DNA of 64,000 nt from Cervus elaphus (lineage: Eukaryota > Chordata > Mammalia > Artiodactyla > Cervidae): contig NC_057848.1 of NCBI RefSeq assembly GCF_910594005.1, positions 131,202,155-131,266,154 of the forward strand. The letters run 5' to 3'. Positions 54,225 to 64,000 of the stretch are shown here, piece after piece (positions within the stretch are counted from its first letter, which is position 1; each line of letters begins with the position of its first letter). The notes beneath the pieces are model-generated. The model was not told the DNA's origin and did not search any database. It worked only from the letters and a program-made list of their open reading frames with translations. The position numbers and the translations under genes were made by a program.

Positions 54225-54251
54225 TTTTTAATATTTTCCATTGGTTACAAA

Positions 54252-54885
54252 TTCACTTTCACGGAGAGAGTCTAACAAGTTCCTTGTTGAGATGAATTTT
54301 CTTGCCTTTTTCTTCCCCTCCTCCTGCCTTTCCCTCTGTGAGAGAGGAGTCTTACCCAGAATTGAGGAGAATAACAAAAGCCATGACTCAGATTACCCAC
54401 CCTCCTGATATGTGGGGAATTTCCATAACTCTCTAGGGTGGACAGGTGCAGTCTTGAAAGCCCACCTAGAGGCCTGGATGTCATTTCGGAGAAGTATTGG
54501 GGGAAAGAAGGGGCTCTATACTTGTGTCCCTAATAAGAAGCTACAGCCCTGATAGGGCCTGAGGGCTTCCCTCCACCTCAGAATGTGAGTGCACTTCCAA
54601 AGCTGGATGTCAGAACAGTAACAACTGGAGCCATGCCACCAATAATTTTTTTTTTCCACTCTGGTTCAGTCAAGATTTAAACACAGAGTTCACATAATTT
54701 ACTGTAGGAAAATTTCTCCTTCTGCTCCCCTCTCCTCCACCTAGCTAAGGTAAAGAAAATAAATCTTATCTGCTTGATAAGAAATAGCTAACTCTTTGCT
54801 CTGCTATCATACACATGGTTAGCCTGACAAGTTAAAGAAATCGGTGTTTAAGGTCCTTGGCAACAGTATAAGGCATTGTTTTTAA
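54252..54885. other. No confident feature
   Basis: Nothing assigned. Confidence 0.45.
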
Positions 54886-55070
54886 AAATCTTTTTATTTT
54901 GTATTGGGGTATAGCTGATTAACAGTGTTGTGATACAGAAACCAACACAATACTATAAAGCAATTATCCTTCAAGTAACAATACATTTTAAAAAAGAAAA
55001 AACAGTTGTGATAGTTTCAGGTGATCAGCAAAGGGACTCAGCCATACATATACATGTATCTGTTCTCCCC
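54886..55070 (-). mobile_element. L1 3' UTR fragment, antisense
   Basis: TTGGGGTATAGCTGATTAAC, broken by an internal piece, then GTTTCAGGTGATCAGCAAAG and GACTCAGCCATACATATACA. Confidence 0.65.
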
Positions 55071-55149
55071 CAAACTCCCTGTAAGGCATCATTTGAGTGA
55101 CCCTCTTTATAATAGAGAAGGGTGGTAATTGCAGAGATTTATGGATCCA

Positions 55150-55430
55150 ATGATTTACAGTTGACTTAGCAAAACCAAATCACAACGTTACTAATATATA
55201 ATGATGAATTGTCTATTTTATTAACTGAAGAATCTGTAATGTTTCCACAAGTGTTTATATGTGAAAAATCCCACATCATACATTTGTATAGTGTGAGGTA
55301 GGGGAGCAAGGTTAATTTTTTTTTTTTCCGTATAGATATCCAGTTACTCCACCACCATTTATTGAGAGGGCTTGTTTTCGCCATTGGATTGCTTTTGTGC
55401 CTTTGTTGAAAATCATTTGACTGTGTATGT
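55150..55430 (-). mobile_element. Old L1 ORF2 fragment, antisense
   Basis: GATATCCAGTTACTCCACCA and CCATTGGATTGCTTTTGTGC are antisense L1 ORF2 phrases. Confidence 0.6.
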
Positions 55431-55444
55431 CTTACACCTTTCAG

Positions 55445-55615
55445 TCACCTAACACTTTACAGTTTTCAAAGCTCTTTCATGTTCATTTCGTTCATCCAAC
55501 AAATTTGTGAGGTAGGAAGGGCAAGTATTGTTAACTACATTTCACATATATAGAGAGAGGTTAAGTGGCTTGTTTAAACTCACATAGCCATAAGTGGCAG
55601 ACTGGATAAGAAATG
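55445..55615 (+). mobile_element. MIR
   Basis: TTTGTGAGGTAGGAAGGGCA, GAGAGAGGTTAAGTGGCTTG and CACATAGCCATAAGTGGCAG follow the MIR core. Confidence 0.8.
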
Positions 55616-55659
55616 GCTTCTGAGTTACAAATGAATTTGTTTACAAGACAGAATTAGAC

Positions 55660-55843
55660 TCACTGATACAGAAAAAAATTCATGGTTATTAAAGGGGAAA
55701 GGGGGTGAGGGATAAATTAGGAGTTTGAGATTAACAGACACACTACTATATATAAAATAGAGAAACAACCAAGACCTACTGCATAGCACAGGTAACTATA
55801 GCCAATATCTTACAATAACCTATAATGGAAAAGAATATGAAAA

Positions 55844-55845
<2 letters not shown>
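55660..55845 (+). mobile_element. L1 3' UTR fragment
   Basis: CACTACTATATATAAAATAG, CTACTGCATAGCACAGGTAA and CAATAACCTATAATGGAAAA; paralogous to 49290-49345, ending in (TA)n. Confidence 0.78.

Positions 55846-55847
<2 letters not shown>

Positions 55848-55880
<33 letters not shown>
55848..55880. repeat. (TA)n microsatellite
   Basis: TG/TA run of about 30 bp at the edge of the L1 and BovB. Confidence 0.95.
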
Positions 55881-55883
<3 letters not shown>

Positions 55884-55887
55884 ATTT

Positions 55888-57400
55888 TAGTTCAGTTCAG
55901 TTCAGTCACGTATTCGTATCTGACTCTTTGCGACCCCATGAATCGCAGCACACCAGGCCTCCCTGTCCATCACCAACTCCCGGAGTTTACTCAAACTCAT
56001 ATCCATCGAGTCGCTGATGCCATCCAGCCATCCTCATCCCCTTCTCCTCCTGCCCCCAAATCCCTCCCAGCATCAGGGTCTTTTCCAATGAGTCAACTCT
56101 TCACATGAGGTGGCCAAAGTATTGGAGCTTCAGCTTCAACATCAGTCCCTCCAATGAACACCCAGGACGGATCTCCTTTAGGATGGACTGGTTGGATCTC
56201 CTTGCAATCCAAGGGACTCTCAAGAGTCTTCTCCAACACCACAGTTCAAAAGCATCAGTTCTTCGGCACTCAGCTTTCTTCACAGTCCAACTCTCACACC
56301 CATACATGACCACTGGAAAAACCATAGTCTTGACTAGATGGACCTTTGTTGGCAAAGTAATGTCTCTGCTTTTTAATATGCTATCTAGGTTGGTCATAAC
56401 TTTCCTTCCAAGGAGTAAGCATCTTTTAATATCATGGCTGCAGTCACCATCTGCATTGATCTTGGAGCCCAGAAAAAAAATCCTGACACTGTTTCCACTG
56501 TTTCCCCATCTATTTCCCATGAAGTGATGGGACCGGATGCCATGATCTTAGTTTTCTGAATGTTGAGCTTTAAGCCAACTTTTTCACTCTCCTCTTTCAC
56601 TTTCATCAAGAGGCTCTTTAGTTCTTCTTCACTTTCTGCCATAATGGTGGTGTCATCTGCATATCCGAGGTTACTGATCTTTCTCCCAGCAATCTTGATT
56701 CCAGCTTGTGCTTCTTCCAGCCTTGTGTTTTTCATGATGTACTCTGCATATAAGTTAAATAAGCAGGGTGACAATATACAGCCTTGACGTACTCCTTTTC
56801 CTATTTGGAACCAGTCTGTTGTTCCATGTCCAGTTCTAACTGTTGCTTCTTGACCTGTATACAGGTTTCTCAAGAGGCAGGTCAGGTGGTCTGGTATTCC
56901 CATCTCTTTAAGAATTTTCCACAGTTCATGGTGATCCACACAGTCAAAGGCTTTGGCATAGTCAATAAAGCAGAAATAGATGTTTTTCCTGGAAATCTCT
57001 TGCTTTTTTGATGATCCAGTGGATGTTGGCAATTTGATCTCTGGTTCCTCTGCCTTTTCTAAAGCCACCTTGAACATCTGGAAGTTCACGGTTCACATAT
57101 TGCTGAAGCCTGGCTTGGAGAATTTTGAGCATTACTTTACTAGCGTGTGAGATGAGTGCAATTGTGCGGTAGTTCGAGCATTCTTTGGCATTGCCTTTCT
57201 TAGGGATTGGAATGAAAACGGACCTTTTCCAGTCCTATGGCCACTGCTGAGTTTTCCAAATGTGCTGGCATATTGAGTGCAGCACTTTCACAGCATCATC
57301 TTTTAAAATTTGAAATAGCTCAACTGGAATTCCACCACCTCCACTAGCTTTGTTCGTAGTGATGCTTCCTAAGGCCCACATGACTTCACATTCCATGCAG
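55888..57400 (-). mobile_element. 5'-truncated BovB (1.5 kb)
   Basis: The 3' (TTCAG)n end is at left. RT frames at 56394-57089 and 56101-56520 keep the canonical YADD box (LGYADDTTIMAES), unlike the two copies near 24 and 26.5 kb. It truncates in the sequence encoding VKWALGS. Confidence 0.93.
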
Positions 57401-57404
57401 TTCT

Positions 57405-57490
57405 GGACAATTTAGTTTCTTGCCTCACTTTCCTCATCTGAAAAGTGGGGGAACAATGCTTATGTCAGCTTAAATGGGATAACATTGTTG
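57405..57490 (-). mobile_element. MIR fragment
   Basis: CTTGCCTCACTTTCCTCATC and GAAAAGTGGGGGAACAATG. Confidence 0.7.
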
Positions 57491-58590
57491 GAAGACAAAT
57501 TTCCATAGGTCTCTTGCATATCTGCTGGGTTTGTGAGCAGAGGCACTGCTCATGAAAAAAGAGCTTTGATTTTGGACCATGCATCCTTAGAAGCTGGAGG
57601 TGCTGTCTCTGGAGTATCTGGGGATACTGCCCTCTGGAGCAGAGGGCAGGCAGACTGTTTACTGTCATGTATAAATAAGGACAATGTCTCTGTCCAGGGC
57701 AAAGGTCTGGCAGACTTAGTGCTCATTATAAAAGATTTGGGTCCCTTAAGCTTGGGATTCCTCTCTTAGAATGCAACCCACTATATCTGTGCAGGCTTCA
57801 CCTGGCCTTCACTACCTCACCTTTGGTTACTGATCTTTGGACCTTGGGAAACCAGGCAAATGATGATAGTGTCTACTGCTTTGTTGGGAGTAATAAGCTA
57901 TGCTTTGTCTTCGATCCTGTCTTCTGCAGCATCCATCAAAGTGTGGCAGCCTAACTTATTAGCTTGCAAGGAGGGTATAACCTCAAGCCCTTCATAGTTC
58001 TTGAGAAATATAAATATATGTAAATCACATAATGCAGTTATTGACATGTACACAGCAGGTTCTCACTAAGTGGTAACTAAATGTACAGTAATGGCTGATG
58101 ATGAACTGTCAGAAAAAAAGCCATCACTTGGTAACTTTTTTACTACACTCTTCTAGAAATAAAATATGGAGAAGTCTCAGAATGCCTAGTAGAGGGAAAA
58201 TACATAAGGACGGCCATGTCAAGGAGCTCTGGCTCTCTGGGAAGAGGGAGTGAGTTAACTAAAGGCCAGAAACTCAGCTTCTCAGGCCCCAGGTAACACT
58301 TTGTCCCTCTGACTGTTTTCTGACTTCCAGGGCTTCAAATAAGGGAATGTGTGGGAGACAAGTGCTTTAGTGTAAGACAAGGGCCCTAGTGTAAGAAAGA
58401 TTTTTAGAAGCTGAACCTACCTGACAGAAGGATGCCTGGGAAGGATGGGCCGAAACCCAGGCTCCAACATCAGTGTGTAGGCTGAAGCTACACTGGATCA
58501 GCCAGCATGGCTCCTGCCCTGGAGAAGAATCACTCCCAGGTTCCATCAGGAGAGTGCTCAGGGGTCACTCCCATCTCTCTGAGGAGTCTT
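57491..58590. other. Unassigned, possibly an old LTR around 57690-58000
   Basis: TGGGTCCCTTAAGCTTGGGA, TAAGCTATGCTTTGTCTTCG and CTGCAGCATCCATCAAAGTG look like dispersed-repeat sequence, but I cannot name the family. No gene recognised. Confidence 0.35.
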
Positions 58591-58599
58591 ACCCGCGGG

Positions 58600-58800
58600 T
58601 GGTGCTAGTGGTAAAGAACCCGCCTGCCAGTGCAGGAGACTTAAGAGACGTGGGTTCGATCCCTGGGTTGGAAGATCCCCTGGAGGAGGGCATGACAACC
58701 CACTCCAATATTGTCGCCTGGAGAATCCCATGAACAGAGGAGCCTAGCGGGTCCATAGTGTCGCAAAGAGTCGGACAGAGCTGAGCGACTAAGCATAGCA
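58600..58800 (+). mobile_element. Bov-tA SINE
   Basis: GGTGGTGCTAGTGGTAAAGA head, core and GAGTCGGACAGAGCTGAGCG end. Confidence 0.92.
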
Positions 58801-58944
58801 CAGCATGGACCATAGAACTTCCCTCCTGAGGAGGGCTGCCTCCATATTCCCTTTCAGAACCTTTGTGTCTTGTAGGGTTGATAAATAGACTAGAATGTGA
58901 AATCCATAACGGCATCGGTTTCCCTTTTTTCACATAAATTGAAA

Positions 58945-60345
58945 GTTTTAATTTTTTTCCCAATTTTTATTGGGATATAATTGACATATAACATTATGTT
59001 AGTTTAAGATGTACAACATAATGACTTGATATTTGTATATGTTGTGAAATGATCATCACAGTAAGTTAACATCCATTAATTTGTGTAGTTATTGTTTTTT
59101 TTTTCTTATGAAGAGAAATTTTAAGATTTACTCTCTTAGCTTTTGAACATACAATATAGTATTGTTAACTATAGTTACCATGCTGTGCATTATGTCCCAA
59201 GATCTTGTTTATCTTATAACTGGAAGTTTGTACCTTTTGACCACCTTCACCCATTTCTCCCTACTCCCAATTCCCAGGCCTCTGGCAACCACCCATCTGA
59301 TCTGTTTCTATGAATTTAATTTTTTTAGATTCCATCTAGGAGATCATGCAGTAATGCATTTGTCTTTCTTCATCTAACTTATTTCACTTAGCATAATGTC
59401 CTCAAGGTCCATACATGTCACAAATGGCAGGCTGTCCTTTTTCTTGGCTGAATAATATTCCATTGTTTATATTTCCATCACTCTAGGAGGTGGGTCAAAG
59501 AGGATATTCCTGTGATTTATGTCAAAGAGCATACTGCCTATGTTTTCCATTGTGTATCTATATCACATTTTCTTTATCTGTTGATGAACACCTAGGTTTT
59601 TTCCATATCTTGTCTATTGTAAATAATGCTGTAGTGAATATAAGGATGCATCTATTTCTTCAATTTCATTTCCTTCTCATGTGTACTCAGAAGTGTAATT
59701 TCTGGATAATATGGTAGTTTTTTAATTTTTTGAAGAAACTCCATACTATTTCTCATAATGACTCTACCAATTTACATTCCTACCAACAGTGGATCAGGGT
59801 TTTCTTTTTGTCACATTCTTGCCAATAATTATTTCTTGTCTTTTTGATGACAGCCATTCTAACAGGTGTTAGGTTATAATCTCCTTGTGGTTTTGATTTG
59901 CATTTCCCTGGTGGTTAGTGACGGTGGGCACTTTTTCAAGTACCTGTTTTCCATTTGCATGTCTTCTGTGGAAAAATATCTGTTCATGTCCTCTTCCCAT
60001 TTTCTTTTTTTTCCTTTTCTGTGCCATGCAGCATGTGGGATCTTAGTTCCCTGTCCAAGAACTGAAACTGTGCCCCCTGTATTGGGAGCTTGGTGTCTCA
60101 ACCACTGAGTTGCCAGGAAATCCTACCTCTGCCCATTTCTTAAACAAAAACATTTTTTGTTGTTATTGAGTTATTTATGTTCTTCATATATTTTAGATAT
60201 TAATCTCTCATCAGATATATGATTTGCATATATTTTCTCCCATTCCATAGGGTGCCTCTCATTTTGCTGATGGTTTTCTTTGCTGAGCAGAAACTTCTTA
60301 GTGTGGTGAGCCTCACTTATCTATTTTAGATTTTCTGTCTATTTA
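58945..60345 (-). mobile_element. Long L1M 3' UTR and ORF2 C-terminal fragment, antisense
   Basis: GGGATATAATTGACATATAA, CTATAGTTACCATGCTGTGC, AATAATATTCCATTGTTTAT and GTGGTTTTGATTTGCATTTC in L1MA/B-like order. A CHR SINE interrupts at 60005-60125. Confidence 0.85.
60005..60125 (-). mobile_element. CHR-type SINE
   Basis: GCATGTGGGATCTTAGTTCC and ACCACTGAGTTGCCAGGAAA. Confidence 0.85.
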
Positions 60346-60354
60346 AAAAGTATT

Positions 60355-60453
60355 TTTTTTTGTCTTGCATACAGGGTTATCATTACCATCTTTCTAAATT
60401 CCATATATATGCATTAGTATACCGTATTGATGTTTTTCTTTCTGGCTTACTTC
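60355..60453 (-). mobile_element. L1 inverted 5' segment
   Basis: TTGCATACAGGGTTATCATT to TTCTGGCTTACTTC, antisense ORF2 C-terminus, joined to sense L1 at 60453/60454. Confidence 0.82.
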
Positions 60454-60672
60454 GCATGTAAATTATCATATGTGAAATGAATCGCCAGTCCAGGTTCAAT
60501 ACATGATACAGGATGTTCAGGGCTGGTGCACTGGGATGACCCAGAGGGATGGGATGGGGAGGGAGTTGGGAGGGGGGTTCAGGATGGGGAACACATGTAC
60601 ACCCATGGCTGATTCAAGTCAATGTGTGGCAAACCCAATACAATGTTGTAAAGTAAAATAAATAAATAATTT
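60454..60672 (+). mobile_element. L1 3' UTR, sense part of a twin-primed copy
   Basis: GGCTGGTGCACTGGGATGAC, GGGATGGGATGGGGAGGGAG and an (AAAT)n tail. Confidence 0.88.
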
Positions 60673-60674
60673 TT

Positions 60675-60865
60675 AAAAATATATTTTGGAGTATAGTTGT
60701 TTTCAATGTTGTGTTAGTTTCTGCTGTACAGCAAAGTGAATCTGCTATACACATACATATATCCTCTCTTTCATAGATTTCTTTCCCACATCGGTCACCG
60801 CAGAGTACTGAGTAGAGTTCCCTGTGCTAAATAGTATGTTCTCATTAGTTGTCTATTTTTAAAGC
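60675..60865 (-). mobile_element. L1 3' UTR fragment, antisense
   Basis: TTGGAGTATAGTTGTTTTCA, CTGCTGTACAGCAAAGTGAA and GTTCCCTGTGCTAAATAGTA. Confidence 0.82.
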
Positions 60866-60879
60866 TAATTTTATTTCTT

Positions 60880-61183
60880 TACTTATTTATTTAGAGCTGT
60901 ACTGGATCTTTGTTGCTGCGTGGGCTTTTCTCTAGTTGCAGCAAGTGGGAACTACTCTTTATTGCAGTTCATGAGCTTCTCATTGTGGTCTTGTTGTGGA
61001 TCACAGGCTTTAGGTGCCAGGCTCAGTAGTTGCTACTCACAGGCTTTAGAGCGAGGGTTCAGTAGTTGTGGAACACGGGCTTAGTTTCTGCACAGCGTGT
61101 GGGATCTTCCGGGACCAGGGATCGAACCCATGTCCTCTCCATTGGTAGGTGGATTCTTATCCACTGTACTACCAGGGAAGTCC
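60880..61183 (-). mobile_element. CHR-type SINE, full length
   Basis: TTGTTGCTGCGTGGGCTTTT, GGTTCAGTAGTTGTGGAACA and ACTGTACTACCAGGGAAGTC. Confidence 0.92.
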
Positions 61184-61689
61184 CTTATTTTATACATAAT
61201 AGTGTATGTATGTCAACCCAAATCTCCCAATTCATCCCACCCTCCCTCTACCCCTTGACGTCCATAAGTTTATTCTAGAAACAGTGAGCAATGGCAAGGA
61301 AGTATTGGGTAAGGAGTCTCTACTTGTGTTCTAGCTCCACTTCTACCCTTTACCTGTGCAATAACCCCCGTTTCTTAACTTCCTCAACGCTTTCTTTGCC
61401 AGCTGCCTTTCCTAACCTACTTCCTAGTTTTTTAACGTCTTGTTCTGCAAAGAGACTTCCGGCAACCCACAGGGGTCTTGGAAAACACTTCCCCATATTC
61501 TCAAAAATTCTTTAATTAAGCTCTTTTTTCCTGCCAAGAATGATAGTTTTAAAGAGCAGATATCCCAGTGAAAGGAGAAGTGATGCTTGAACTTCCCACT
61601 TGGACCTGGATGACTTGACACCCTCATCCTGAGACTTAAGAGTGGGTGGTGTTAGGGGGAGAAGACAGCAGGAATGATGTGGAAGAGGA
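61184..61689. other. No confident feature
   Basis: Starts with a short antisense L1-like piece (AACCCAAATCTCCCAATTCA); the rest is unassigned. Confidence 0.4.
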
Positions 61690-62285
61690 AGTCGTGTCTC
61701 AGCTCACATCTCTCCATTGGCTGCCCTGCCATTGAGATTAAAAGCCGAAGTCCTTATTATGACCCACAAGGGCCTTCACACTGATACCCCATCACCTCTC
61801 TGCTCTCCTCTGCTGATTTTCCCTTTGTTCATGCTGTTCTCACCACATGGACTCCAAACTGCTCCTTGAAAGTTCCTGCTTCTCGTGCAGGGCCTTTGCA
61901 TTGGCTTTTTCTTCTGTTAGGCATCCCCTTTTCCCAATAGCTACATGGTTTGACACTTCATCTCTTTCTGCTCTTTGGTAAAATGTCACCCCCTCAGGGA
62001 AGACTGTTGTGACTACCCTACTTAAAATTCCAACCTCCTCCCTCTCCCCTGTGGCACTCCCTATCCCCCTTCCCTGGTTTATTTTCTTTATAGCATTTTT
62101 CATGATGCTAAATATTTTATGTATTTGCTTATTGTATCTTTTTCCCACTAGAATACAAAGTCCATGAGGGCATGGGTTTTCTGGCTCTTCTGTTTATTGC
62201 TATATCCTCAGAGTTTAGAACAGTACCTGGCATGTAGTAGGTGCTCATCTGTGGAACAAACGAATTAGTAAAAGAGTGAATAGCC
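61690..62285 (+). mobile_element. L2 LINE 3' region, well preserved
   Basis: CTCACCACATGGACTCCAAA, CAGGGCCTTTGCATTGGC, TGTCACCCCCTCAGGGAAGA, CTAGAATACAAAGTCCATGA and GTACCTGGCATGTAGTAGGT follow L2 3' order over about 600 bp. Confidence 0.85.
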
Positions 62286-62869
62286 TTCACATTCATTTCG
62301 TCAAGTACAAGATCTGTGTGAATGATCACATGTGTGTCCATGAGTGTGGTGGAGACCCCCAAGAAACAGGTCATGTTCAACCCCAAATTAATGGAGTGTG
62401 GGAAAGCTGAGAAACCTATATATTATCCAAGGCATTGCAGATTTATGGGAGGAGTGATAGGGCAGAAGACTAGAGAGCAGGTTTAAAGTCAATCTGTAAA
62501 CTGTTTGGGCAAGTTATTTAACTCCCTGGGCTCCAGTTGTATCATCTTTAAAATGTGAAGTTCAGAATAAAGAATCACGGAGAAAAAGCATATAGCATGT
62601 TATGGTTAAAAACATTTTTTTTTCACATGTAGTATCTCTGAATTCTGTGAGGCAGCCAGGGAAGGTAGATAGATGTGAGAGAACACAAAACATTTTTATA
62701 GTTTTAATTGAAATCTTTCTCTGGACCCTAAGGAGGGGGGAATCCCATAAACAGAGGATCCTTTGCTGAATAGATGATGGGGGATAAGTTTGAACTTTTG
62801 AGAGGGTTAAATTTCTTTAGTAAGAATCAACTGAACACAACTTTCTATTTCTTTTCGTGTGTGTATGGG
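62286..62869. other. Mostly unassigned; MIR-like piece near 62505-62580
   Basis: GGCAAGTTATTTAACTCCCT resembles the MIR core. The remainder is not recognised. Confidence 0.4.
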
Positions 62870-62995
62870 ATGATATATATTCACTAAATTTATTATGATA
62901 TTCATTTCATGATGTATGTAAGTCAAATCATTATGCTGTACACCTTAAACTTATACAGTGCTGTATGTCAATTATATCTCAATAAAACTAGAAGA
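62870..62995 (+). mobile_element. L1 3' end fragment
   Basis: ATGCTGTACACCTTAAACTT and GTCAATTATATCTCAATAAA, the end of older L1 3' UTRs. Confidence 0.75.
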
Positions 62996-63490
62996 AGAGA
63001 AAAAAGAAAAAGAATCAGCTGAGATATTAAGGACGGGGCAAGAACCTGGAGCAGAAGGCTGGAGAAACAGAAGAAAGGAGATGATAGAACCCTGCTGGGG
63101 GAGGTCAGAATGGGGTGATCTTGTGGTGAGGTGAACCAGTGGGGCATGGAAGTGAGGTGTAGCAAGATGGATTGAATTTGCTCTGCTGGGCATGATGTAA
63201 TCCCTTTCTACATCTACCTCAGAAAATCCAAGTTGCTTCCGAATGCTTTAGCCCAACTGAATTATCTCAGGAGAACAGAAATTGGCATGGAACTCATGTG
63301 GAGGTTGCCAGAAAGGAGGTGACAACCAACATTTTGGCCACATGATGGTGAAAGGAGAGCTCAGACTCACTGGAGCAGGGCTGTGGTTCAGAAAGGATGA
63401 CTACCATGGGCAGACCCTCCTGTTCTTGTACTGACTTCTGAAGATATGATATTACCAATTTCCCCCTGAATGTCATATAAAGTAAACATA
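62996..63490. other. No confident feature
   Basis: Purine-rich start (tail of the L1), then unassigned. Confidence 0.4.
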
Positions 63491-63494
63491 CAAA

Positions 63495-64000
63495 CTAAAG
63501 ATCATGGCATCTGGTCCCATCACTTCATGGCAAATAGATTGGGAAACAGTGGAAACAGTGACAGACTTTATTTTGGGGGGCTCCAAAATCACTGCTGATG
63601 GTGAGTACAGTCATGAAATTAAAAGATGCTTGCTACTTGGAAGAAAAGTTATGACCAAACTAGACAGCATATTAAAAAGCAGACACATTAATTTACCAAC
63701 AAAGTTCTGTCTAGTCAAAGCTATGGTTTTTCCAGTAGTCATGTATGGATGTGAGAGCTGGACTATAAAGAAAGCTGAGTGCTGAAGAATTGATGCTTTT
63801 GAACTGTGGTGTTGGAGAAGACTCTTGAGAGTCCCTTGGACTGCAAGGAGATCCAACCAGTCCATCCTAAAGGAAATCAGGCCTGAATATTCATTGGAAG
63901 GACTGATGTTGTAGATGAAACTCCAATACTTTGGTCACCTGATTTGAAGAACTGACTCATTTGAAATGCCCCTGATGCTGGGAAAGACTGAAGGTGGGAG
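63495..64000 (+). mobile_element. 5'-truncated BovB running off the window
   Basis: ATCATGGCATCTGGTCCCAT onward encodes the RT C-terminal region (SWQIDWETVETVTDF, MYGCESWTIKKAE) and then breaks. The 3' end lies beyond 64000. Confidence 0.92.

Noticed and set aside
17421..64000. A second gene downstream of FUNDC1 (for example EFHC2 or DUSP21, neighbours on the mammalian X)
   Set aside because: No exon-like conserved frame with splice sites was found. In human the neighbouring genes lie further away than this window reaches.
1..64000. Intact endogenous retrovirus
   Set aside because: Only LTRs and decayed pieces are seen; no gag, pol or env frame is recognisable between paired LTRs.

Overview
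This is nuclear DNA of a ruminant, most likely a bovid. It carries BovB (RTE) LINEs, tRNA-headed Bov-tA/Bov-A SINEs ending in the BovB 3' tail, CHR-type SINEs (cetacean-hippo-ruminant lineage), and artiodactyl L1 3' ends. I recognise one protein-coding gene: FUNDC1, the mitophagy receptor of the outer mitochondrial membrane. It lies on the + strand as five coding exons between 6396 and 17031. The spliced frame closes at 468 nt (155 codons plus stop), which equals the usual family length, and every intron is GT-AG. FUNDC1 is X-linked in placental mammals, so this is probably X-chromosome sequence.

Layout. 1-6000 is upstream intergenic DNA: a SINE with an L1 nested in its tail, ERV/LTR-like pieces, and a solo LTR (4366-5346) that has collected three younger insertions. 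6090-6430 is the GC-rich FUNDC1 promoter and first exon, with ZNF143-like, NRF1-like, ETS-like and GC-box motifs. 6424-16953 holds four introns with MLT1, L2, old L1 and SINE copies; an old L1 fragment runs almost to the last splice acceptor. 17032-about 17420 is the 3' UTR, ending at an AATAAA. From there to 64000 I find no further gene. The DNA is a dense, nested record of transposition: a near-full-length but broken BovB (about 21540-24815), several 5'-truncated BovB copies, L1 copies of several ages (some with a 5' inversion), MLT1 LTRs, solo LTRs, MER5A, mariner and other DNA-transposon remnants, MIR/L2 fossils and simple repeats.

I see no undescribed molecular system such as a defence locus, gene cluster or CRISPR array. 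What deserves a second look is structural: poly(A)-only retroinsertions flanked by target-site duplications; a perfect 30-bp inverted duplication of target DNA at a BovB 5' junction; an ungapped 333-bp palindromic element (99-bp arms); SINE tandems sharing one target site; and L1-derived sequence next to the acceptor of the last FUNDC1 exon. Repeat family names come from recognising the sequence, not from a database search. Element edges are approximate unless a target-site duplication is quoted.
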